Of a stretch of DNA of 64,000 nucleotides, positions 55,515 to 64,000 are shown piece by piece. A model generated the notes under the pieces. The model did not search any database, was not told the DNA's origin, and saw only the letters and a list, made by a program, of their open reading frames with translations. Source of the stretch: Liriodendron chinense (taxonomy: Eukaryota; Streptophyta; Magnoliopsida; Magnoliales; Magnoliaceae); assembly GCA_003013855.2 (NCBI GenBank), contig ML058469.1, positions 4,154,001 through 4,218,000 on the forward strand, read 5' to 3'. Positions within the stretch are counted from its first letter, which is position 1. Every line of letters begins with the position of its first letter. Made by a program: the position numbers and the translations under genes.

Positions 55515-58500
55515 ATGAACATTGAACAACTTGCCGAGGCAATTGAACACATCAACCGTCGGCTCACAAAATTAGAGAACAACCAAGGGACCACCAACAC
55601 CCAACTTACCACTAGTAATCAACGTATAGCCCAGTTGGAAGCATCCCAGCAGGCTAACCCCAACATTGGGGAAGATCGTCATTCTCAAGTTGAGGAACAA
55701 GTTGAGGGTGGGAAAGCTAGGGAAGAGCCTGCTAGAGAACATCCTAGATATCAAGGCCAGAGAGCAGGCCGTGGAGGAATGCATGTCCAACCACCCTACA
55801 GAGAATTCCAGGACCACTATGATCCTGAGGAGATGGTCATGAAGAGTGTTAAATTGGACACCCCTAGTTTTGATGGTCATTTAGACCCCAAAGTTTTTCT
55901 GGACTAGTTAGCAAACATGGACCACTTCTTTGAGTGGTATGAAATGTCTGAACAACACCAGCTCAGATTCGCTAAGATGAAGTTAATGGGTCAAGCGAAG
56001 TTGTTCTGGACCAATGTTGAGCATACCATGGGGAGGCGTGTGGAAGAGTTAGTTGTGTTATGGGCTGAGATGAAGGAGGTTCTGAAGGAGAAGTACCTCT
56101 CTCTTTCCTACTGCCAGAAGATGCTGGATCAGTGGCAGTCCCTAAGGCAGGGAACAATGCCCATAACAGAATACATCGCCAAATTTGACGAGTATGTGAT
56201 GCGATGTAACGTTCAGGAGGATACCTGTATGACCTTGTCCTCGATTTAGGATGGGCCTCCGATCCGAACTTCGGCATAAGCTCATTCCTCATAATGAAAG
56301 CACCTTAGAGCACGCCTATTAGATGGTGCAAGAACTGGAGCAGTACGTTAAGCCCCAGTTCGTGAGGCGAGTTGATACGAGTGTTAGCTCCACTCCTCAC
56401 AGAGCCAGGCCAAGCATTAGTAGTCAAACCAAAACCCTCACTGGTACGCAACCCAATCCTATAGATGCCAAAGGAAAAGGGGCAGCTAGTACCAATGTTG
56501 TGGCTGATGAGCACACTTAATGTTTCAAGTGCCGAGGTTACGGCCATTTCGCACACCATTGCCCAACAAAAGAGCGCGGTAAGACAATTGTCATTAGAGA
56601 GGTGGGTGAGGAAGAACAGGGCAAGTATGAAGAGGAAGTGCATGAGCCCGTTGGAAGTGCTAGTGATAAAGAAGTGGAGGAATATGAGATCACACCACTT
56701 GCAGTTGTCAGATGTGCCCTAGCACAAGCTAAGGGGAATGATGATTGGCGCAGAAGTACAATTTTCTATACTTATGCCAAGTGTGGAGAGAAAAACTGCA
56801 AAGTGATCATAGATAGTGGGAGTTGTTCAAATGTGATCTCTACTAGCACCTTGGATCGCTTGGGATTGAAAGTTAGTCCCCATCCTGAGCCTTACTGAGT
56901 TTCTTGGGTAGACAACACATTGCTACCAATCACCCGACAGTGTCAAGTTCCCATCGAGTTTGGATCTTATAAGGACACATTTTAGTGCAATTTGTTACCT
57001 ATGGATGTGGGCCATATCATTTTGGATAGGGCCTGGCTGTTTGATCGTGATGTGACAATATTCAGTCGCTTGAATACTTGTTCATTCATACATGAGGGCA
57101 AGAAGATCAAGTTGGTCCCTCTTCCACCCAAGAGCACTACCGAAAAGAATTAGGACGTAAAGAAAAGTGATCCTAAAGTATTAAGGAAATCCTACCCTAA
57201 GTCTCTTCATATCATAAATGCCAAAGAGTTTGAGCAAAGGACTAAAGCGGATTCGGCAGTATATGGCCTCGTAGCTAGAGAGTTTACACCCCAAGTTAGC
57301 ATAGAGTTGCCACAAACTTCCACCCATGAAGGACATACAACATGCAATAGATTTGGTCCTTGGATCAACTCTATGAAACCTTCCTCACTATCGGATGAAT
57401 CCTACAGAGCATGCAGAATTAAAGAAGCAAGTAGATGAGCTCCTTAGGAAAGGATTCATTCAAGAGAGCATGAGTCCATACGCCGTGCCTGCCCTTCTCA
57501 TGCCTAAGAAAGATGGCACATGGCGTATGTGTGTAGATAGCAGGGCCATCAACAAGATTACCATCAAGTACCGGTTTCCTATACCACGTCTTGACGATAT
57601 GTTGGACATGATGGTCAATGCCACAATTTTCTCCAAAATAGACCTCAAGAGTGGGTATCACCACTTCCACATTCGCCCAGGTGACGAATGGAAGATTGCC
57701 TTCAAGACGAAGGATGGGTTATACAAGTGGCTAGTCATGCCTTTTGGGCTGACCAATGCCTCGAGTACATTTATGTGGGTGATGACCCAAGTGTTGAAAC
57801 CTTTCATGGGGAAGTTCCCAGTGGTAACCTTTAATGACATTCTTATTTATAGTACCACTAAGGAGAAACATCTCCACCACTTAAGACAAGTTTGTGAGGT
57901 CCTTAAGAGCAGAAAAGTTGTCTGTGAACCTAAAGAATTGTACATTCATGTCAGATAAAGTCATCTTCCTAGGGTTTGTTGTGTCGTCCGAAGGCATGTC
58001 TGCAAACTCCGAGAAAGTCAAGGCCACAATGAGTTGGCCTGAACTGCAGAACATTCATGAGGAGCGTAGCTTTCACGGTTTAGCCACCTTCTATAGGCAA
58101 TTCATTAGAAGATTTAGTTCCATCGTGGCTCCCATCACAGATTGCATAAAGAATGGAGAGTTTAAACGGACTAAGGCAGCCTCCAGAGCTTTTAAGGAGA
58201 TTAAGGACAAAACGGCAGAGGCTCCCGTCATGTGCCTTCCGGACTTTTCTAAAGTCTTCGAAGTTGCATGTGATGCTTCATGTGTTGGTATAGGTGGAGT
58301 TCTTACTCAGGAGGGGCACCATGTTGCTTACTTTAGTGAGAAATTGAATGAAGTAAAGCGATGATATTCTACCAATGACAAGGAGTTCTATGCAGTTGTT
58401 CAGTCTTTGCGTCATTGGCGTCACTATTTTCTATCACAAGAATTCGTCTTATTTTCTGACCATGAGGCCTTATGTTATCTCAACTCCCAAAAGAAATTGA

Positions 58501-60147
58501 ACCCAGGGCATGCCAAGTAGGTCCAGTTTCTTCAAAAGTATTCATTTTTATTAAAACACAAGGTCGGGGTTGAAAATAAATCGGCCGATGCCCTTAGCCG
58601 CAGAGTGACGCTACTCCAATCTATGAGTATTGAGGTCACTGCGTTCGAGCGTTTGAAAGAAGAGTATCCATCGTGCCCAAATTTTGGAGAGGTGTATCCA
58701 TCATTGTTAGATGATCAGACGAGGAATGATCGTGGGTTTGTCATTATTAACGATTTCCTATTTAAGGGTGACAAATTCTGCATCCCTCGTACCTCACTCC
58801 GAGATTTTCTAGTCTAGGAGCTTCATTCCGGAAGAGTAGTTGGTCATTTTGGGAGGGACAAAACTATTGCCCTTGTGGAGGACAAATTTTAATGGCCAAG
58901 TCTCAAGAAAGATGTGGCCAAAATGATCGGGCAATGCAGAACTAGTCAACTGGCAAAGCAGAGAAGGCAGAATACATGGTTATACACGCCTTTGCCAATA
59001 CCTCATGCTCCATGGCAGGACGTTAGTATGGATTTTGTGCTTGGGCTTCCTAAGACAATCAAGAAGCACGACTCCATCTTTGTCGTGGTGGACCGTTTTT
59101 TCCAAAATGGCCCACTTTCTGTCGTGTTCCAAAACGTCGGACGCCTCTAACATAGCTAAATTTTCTTCGGGGAAGTGGTTCGCTTACATGGTTTTCCGAA
59201 GACCATAGTGTCTAACAAGGATGTGCGCTTCATGAGTTACTTCTAGAAGACACTTTAGCATATGATGAGCACGAGACTTCAATTCTCTCCAGCTTACCAT
59301 CCTCAAACCGATCGGCAAACGAAAGTAATAAATAGGAGCCTAAGAAACCTGTTGTGTTGTTTAGTGGGAGACCATACTAGGACCTAGGATGCAATTTTAC
59401 CTGTTGCAGAGTTTGCATACAACGGTTAAATAGGTCCATAGGTATGAGTCCATTCAAAGTTGAGCATCAGTACAAACCTAGGAAACCTATAGATCTCATC
59501 CCCATATCCATCTCACATAGGCCATCTGAGTCAGCATCTGCATTTGCATAGCATATCTATGATTTACACGTTGAGATCAAAAGAAGGATTAACACCAGTA
59601 ATGAACAGTATAAAAGTCATGCTAATTCTCACCGCGGGTTCAAGGAATTTCAGATCGGTGACCACGTCATGGTTCGTATACAACCAGAGTGATTTCCCCA
59701 GGGAACCGTTAAAAGGTCACATGCTCGTAGTGTAGGTCCCTTTAAAGTCTTGCAAAGAATGGGCCCTAATGCGTATGTGGTGGATCTTCCCTCTAACATA
59801 GCATTAGTTCCACATTCAATATAGAGGACCTGATTTCTTGTGATAAACCTATTATTGCACTTGCTTGGACTCCTACAGACCCCAATGTACTAGATTTTTC
59901 CCCGAGTCCTTGGCCTTTGCCTAGCCACTCATCCCATCCTTTACCTTCTCTACCATCTTTACCAGAGAGAAAAGAGAAAATTGAGGATGTGTTGGATCAC
60001 CACGTGGTTTCCACAAGACAATGGGGATTTTAGAAATTCCTTGTCAAATGGAAGAACATACCAGCTTCAGACAGCACGTGGATCACAGAGGAGTTCCAGA
60101 GACTAAACCCTGATCTACTCGAGCGGTTTCGTAATTTTGCTCGCTAG
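55515..60147 (+). pseudogene. gypsy-2 gag-pol with chromodomain, full order but frame-broken
   Basis: Blocks in order: gag (MNIEQLAEAIEHINRRLTKL at 55515; MDHFFEWYEMSEQHQLRFAK at 55917); zinc knuckle CFKCRGYGHFAHHC at about 56521; protease IIDSGSCSNVIS at about 56808; reverse transcriptase (ALLMPKKDGTWRMCVDSRAI at about 57490) whose catalytic box reads TFND instead of YFDD; RNase H (EVACDASCVGIGGVL); integrase (MDFVLGLPKTIKKHD at about 59026; AYHPQTDRQTKVINR, with Lys in place of catalytic Glu); and a chromodomain (VSTRQWGF, a stop, KFLVKWKNIPASDSTWITEE) at about 59980-60147. At least eight stops or frameshifts. Confidence 0.92.
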
Positions 60148-60175
60148 AGGCGAATCTTTCTTAACCCGGGAGGAT

Positions 60176-61361
60176 TGATGAGGACATCGAGCCATCATAT
60201 AGGGTCTACCAAAGGAGGAGGGCCCAAGTTTCATTGTGGATGGATGAACCATGCATGGGGCCCACCAGTGGGCCATTTTGAAGACCCCACATGCATAGTA
60301 TGTGCATCTGGAAGATCCCACACTGGGAAGATGCATGTGGGCTGCGGTCATAGGAGTATTGGACCGTTGGCCCATCTGATCGTCAGATCATTATCTATGG
60401 GCCTTCGGACCATTGATCTTCTTAGATTTTGGACTGCATGAGTCCCTAGTTGTAGCCATTTATTTTTTTCATGTTTTTTAGACTTGATTAGTGGTTTAGA
60501 TTAGGATTTGGTAGTTTACAATTCTTATTTTTTAGTATGCACTTTATTTCAAGAGAGCGGGTATTTTTGTAAATTTCAGCATCTGAAAATATAAATATAG
60601 ATTTGGGGGGGGGGGGTGTCCAACCCTTGCCCTTTTATTTCTTCTTTTTTTTTAGAAATACAAAGAGAGAACTCTCTCCTTCCTTCTTCTACATGTGATT
60701 TGCAGGTAAACTCTTGAAGATCTCAAGGTATTGGAGAGGGTGTGAAGCCCGAGGGTGATCCTCTCTTCCTATCTCCATCCTTCTTTCTTCTTCTTTCTCT
60801 TCATCCAAAAACCCTAGAAACCTTCTCTTTCCTTGATCATCTTCTTCCTTTATCCTAAACAACCCAAGAGGACCCATCTATACAACCTCTACCAGGGTTA
60901 CACGCACGTGCGCACATGTGAGAGTGCACACGTGGCAGCCCTTGTGCTATTCTTTTCTTTCCTCTTTGTTTCCCCACAAAACCCCTTCCATGAAACCCTA
61001 ACCCATCCCAAATCCAAAGTCCTAATCTAGTTCTCCCCAATTTCTAACTCTTAAGTTTCTAATTTTGAATCTAAGCCCTAATTGGGTTCCAAAACCTGAA
61101 ATCTGGAATCTATTGGTATGTTGGGATTCTTTCCTATGCTAGAACGAGATTCCTACATCTCGTAGGTCCTTTTCTTTCATGATTTTATAGTGATTATGTA
61201 TTGTGCGATGATGACTTTTGGTTGGAGCCTAAATAGTTCAAAGCTGAAATTTTCTGATTTTGTGATAGAATGATTGATTTTCATACGTGATTTATTTTTG
61301 TGAAAATATGAACTTTGATCTCTTCTAGGAAATCACATCATAAAGCATTCATCCTGCATCA
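60176..61361 (+). mobile_element. 3' LTR of gypsy-2
   Basis: It starts TGATGAGGACATCGAGCC after a CCCGGGAGGAT purine tract and ends CATTCATCCTGCATCA. It has a G-run at 60604-60616 (a matching run is at 48291-48301 in the 5' LTR). It is uninterrupted and shows what the split 5' LTR looked like. Confidence 0.9.
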
Positions 61362-62444
61362 ACGTTGGTCGGAACTAGCCATTCCCTGATGGCTCTCACC
61401 TTCTCCTCATCCACTTGGATGCCCGTGGATGTCACTACGAAGCCCAAAAACAAAAGGCTCTCGGTTAGGAAGCTAAACTTCTTCAGGTTGAGGTACAACT
61501 AATTCTCTGCTAGCACCCGCAACACTTGCTTGAGATGTCCCATATGGTCCGCTTCACTCCGACTGTATATAAGTATATCGTCAAAGTAGACCACCACGAA
61601 CCGCCCAATGAATAGTTTCAGAACTTGGTTCATCAACCTCATGAATGTATTGGGCGCGTTCGAAAGACCGAAGGGTATAACCAACCATTCATACAGCCCC
61701 TCCTTGGTCTTAAAAGTTGTCTTCTACTCATCACCTGGCCGTATACAGATCTGATGATAGCCACTTCTCAAGCCCAGCTTAGAAAACAGTTTTGCACCTT
61801 CAAGCATGTCCAACATGTCGTCCAGTCACGGTATGGGAAATCTGTACTTTATGGTAATTTTGTTAATTGCCCGGCTGTCGACACACATGCGCCAAATCTC
61901 GTCTTTCTTAGGAGTTAATAATGCTGGAACGGCGCATGGGCTCATGCTTTCTAGAACTAGACCCTTACGGATCAATTCCTCCACTTGTCCTTGTAGAATT
62001 TCACACTCCTTCGAACTCATCCGATAATGAGGGCGATTAGGCAAACTAGCCCTTAAGACAAGGTCTATGTGGTGCTGAATATCCCGCATGGAAGGCAACC
62101 CATTGGGGAGGTCTTCGGGCTAGATTTCTTTAAATTCATGAAGCAAGGGCCTCAATTTCTCAGGGATATTCGTTGGCTCTACATCTTCACCCTTCACCAC
62201 TAATGTATACACTTCTCTCGTCTCTTTGGACTCCTCCACAAAGTCTCGTATGGTTAGGAGAGAATGCTCCTCCACTTTAGAAGCTTCGGGTTGTTCGTCC
62301 GGTCTCATAGGGGCGAGTATTGTTTTTCAGTCGTCCTTAACGAAGATATAAACATTATCCCGTCCTCTACGGATCGTATCACAATCTGACTGTCATGGCC
62401 GACCAAGTAACATGTGGCAAGCCTCCATGTCCACTACATATCAC
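61362..62444 (-). pseudogene. gypsy-4 reverse transcriptase region
   Basis: The minus strand from about 62308 (LLTIRDFVEESKETREVYTL, a linker before RT) continues with ECEILQGQVEELIRKGLVLE, CAVPALLTPKKDEIWRMCVD, SRAINKITIKYRFPIP and VIPFGLSNAPNTFMRLMNQV, with the catalytic box intact as VVVYFDDILIYS (about 61580), then LFLGFVVTSTGIQ up to the gypsy-2 insertion. It has frameshifts near 61830 and 61690 and a stop near 61500. Confidence 0.88.
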
Positions 62445-62774
62445 CAAGGTGTCCCATAACGGTAACGGTGGCTATAACGGCCACCACCGTTACCGTTACA
62501 ATACAAGCCGTAACGGCCATTACGAACCCTGTATCGGTCGATACGGCCCTTTTTTATTTAAAAAAAAAAAAATTGTTATAGGACCGTTACGAGGCCGTTA
62601 CGGTTCGATATAGGGCCGTATCAGTCCGATATGAGTCGATACAGGGCCGTTACGGCCCGTTTTTTCTGTAACGGCTGTTGCGGCCGTTTCAACCCCGTAA
62701 CGCATAACGGTCATGACCGTTTCCGTTACGTATCGGCCGATATGGCCGATACGTAACCGTTTTGGGATTCGTTG
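62445..62774. mobile_element. 330-bp hAT MITE of family A
   Basis: The ends CAAGGTGTCCCATAACGG and CCGTTTTGGGATTCGTTG, with the perfect 8-bp duplication CATATCAC (62437-62444, 62775-62782), place it in family A. Apart from a T/A-rich core near 62550-62575 the whole element is permutations of GTAACGG, CCGTTAC, GATACGG and CGGCCGTTAC. It splits gypsy-4 between protease and reverse transcriptase. Confidence 0.93.
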
Positions 62775-62782
62775 CATATCAC

Positions 62783-63995
62783 ACTACTTGGTCTTTATAG
62801 TGTTTACCAATAGAGAAAGAGATGGTGCACTGTTCCGTTACCTTTGTCTTGCTGACTTTCTTGATCCATCCAATACTGTACGGAGAAGGATGTTTTTCTG
62901 TCTTCAATTGTAATTTCTCCACCATGACCCTAAAGACGATGTTCTCGCTGCTACCACTGTCTATGATCACATCACGGACCTTGTGATTCATTATACACCG
63001 TGTTCAAAATATGTTGTGTCACTGCGGATGTACTTCCTTCTTCGGGGTGTACAAGAGCCTCCTCACGACTAGAAACTCATCGTGATCTCTCACCACCCAA
63101 TCTTCTTCGCCCACCTCTTCATCAGGTGCATGCTCAGTTTCACCAATTTCTGGGTCGTCCTCTACATCGTCAACGCCACCGTCATTGACGGCTAAGTTAG
63201 CCACTGGCCGCTGAGGACATGTATTCGATAGGTGACCCAACTAGCCACATCGGAAAAAAATAAAATGTCTGGCCTTGGCCAACCATAAGGATTTGAAATC
63301 CTACTCGGACCTAGGGCAGTTGTCGCTACTCTTTGGGGTCTCGACGAACTGCTCCCTGAATTTCGGTTCGCCGTCATATGAGGTTGAGGATGCCCCCCTA
63401 CCGGTTCTTTCCCCTTGGCCAGCGATATATTTTATGAAGGGCCTACAATGGAAGCCCACGTCGCGGGGTAGGCCCAAGCATTGGACCGCTCAAGCTATGT
63501 CTGCTCAAGTGGCCAGTTTGATCGCTTCATCATCATCCATACAGGATGCATCTGAACCCGATCCTGGATCGCCAAATGCAATCCTCCGATGAATCGAGCG
63601 ACCTGTTGCGATTCGGTTTCCACCAAATCGTTTCGCGCCGCCAAACGGTAGAACTCTTCTGCATAGTCTCTCACTGTCTGACTCCCTTGTCAACAATTCT
63701 AGTATTGTTGGAACAATACCTGATCATAATCGCTGGGGAGGAATCGCGGGCGAAGTAACTGCTTCATCCGCTGCCACAAACGGATTGGCGCCTTCATCTG
63801 TCGTGTTCGCGTGAGTTGAAGTTAATGCCACCAAGCCGAAGCACCGCCCTTCAGCTTGTAAGCGACAAGCTTCACTTTTTTTTCTTCCGGAACCTCCATG
63901 TAGTCAAAAAGAACGTTCGACTTCCAACAACCAATCGAGGAAATCTTCAATATGAAGTTGGTCATTAAAACTCGGAAGGTTGGCCTCCATCCTGA
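62783..63995 (-). pseudogene. gypsy-4 gag, zinc knuckle and protease
   Basis: The minus strand from 63995 encodes gag (EDFLDWLLEVER-like, VPEEKKVKLVAYKLKGGASA near 63840-63900, YRLAARND and RFIGGL near 63590-63640), the knuckle remnant GHLSNTCPQRP (about 63200-63235), an acidic spacer, and protease with VIIDSGSSENIVF at about 62935-62975. Gag and protease are in separate broken frames. The 5' LTR lies beyond the window. Confidence 0.85.
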
Positions 63996-64000
63996 AATCT

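Larger units (their letters stand above)
43120..61361 (+). mobile_element. Chromodomain Ty3/gypsy element 'gypsy-2' with nested LINE and gypsy-1
   Basis: The 5' LTR starts at 43120 (TGATGAGGACATTGAGCC) and, split by a LINE, ends at 49053. The primer site follows at 49058, the leader at 49054-49580, then gypsy-1 (49581-55442). Gag-pol resumes at 55515-60147 and the 3' LTR is 60176-61361. Flanks ATGTT (43115-43119) and ACGTT (61362-61366) fit one 5-bp duplication with a change, and removing the element restores the gypsy-4 frame. Its coding part has many stops. Confidence 0.9.
35849..64000 (-). mobile_element. Ty3/gypsy element 'gypsy-4', runs out of the window, multiply interrupted
   Basis: In minus orientation the order is gag (from beyond 64000), zinc knuckle, protease, reverse transcriptase, RNase H, integrase, C-terminal tail and 3' LTR (end at 35849, plus-strand TGACGCAGGG). 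It interrupts the copia frame at 35848. Nested insertions at 37245-39529, 39870-42491, 43120-61366 and 62445-62782 each have a target duplication, and the polyprotein sequence can be followed across each gap. Stops show that it is inactive. Confidence 0.9.

Overview
This is a nuclear window from a flowering plant with a large, repeat-rich genome. The evidence is a plant-type SEC10 gene, plant initiator-Met-tRNA primer sites on LTR elements, chromodomain Ty3/gypsy and Ty1/copia elements, RTE and L1-type LINEs, and several hAT families. The dispersed repeats rich in GGGCCCCAC ends remind me of magnoliid trees, but that is memory-based and weak. I see no rRNA, tRNA, CRISPR or bacterial-type gene.

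The only host gene I recognise is SEC10, an exocyst subunit, on the minus strand. Thirteen exons with consistent phases lie between 29905 and 1392. Together they give 1361 coding bases, about the middle and C-terminal half of the protein. The last exon or exons lie left of base 1. No N-terminal exon is visible between 29906 and 64000, so the intron upstream of the 29905 exon would exceed 34 kb if the gene is whole. On that reading nearly the whole window is SEC10 intron filled by transposons.

Left part (1-12 kb): short introns plus LINE, RTE and MULE-type insertions and a solo LTR (2714-3658). Middle part (12-28.8 kb): one 16.7-kb intron. It holds hAT element B (16073-23982), which carries the degenerate but full-length hAT element A (18191-23677). 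Next to it is hAT element D (23991-27883), which carries a TRIM (24551-27618), which carries hAT element E (24980-27336), which carries a TG...CA insertion (25839-27317).

Right part (32-64 kb): a nest. A Ty1/copia copy (from 32069) is split by a minus-strand Ty3/gypsy element (35849 to beyond 64000, 'gypsy-4'). Gypsy-4 is split by a hAT deletion derivative (37245-39521, itself carrying two small hATs), a solo LTR (39870-42486, carrying a small hAT), a plus-strand chromodomain gypsy ('gypsy-2', 43120-61361) and a 330-bp hAT MITE (62445-62774). Gypsy-2 carries a LINE in its 5' LTR, with a 3.25-kb solo LTR inside that LINE, and a complete second gypsy ('gypsy-1', 49581-55442) in its leader. Most of these boundaries were set by finding both ends and the target-site duplication. 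All transposon reading frames seen are broken.

The most interesting pattern is that the co-resident non-autonomous hAT families each have long termini built from permutations of one family-specific short word: GTAACGG, CGATAT, a related CGATATATCG form, GTAGCG or GACCC.
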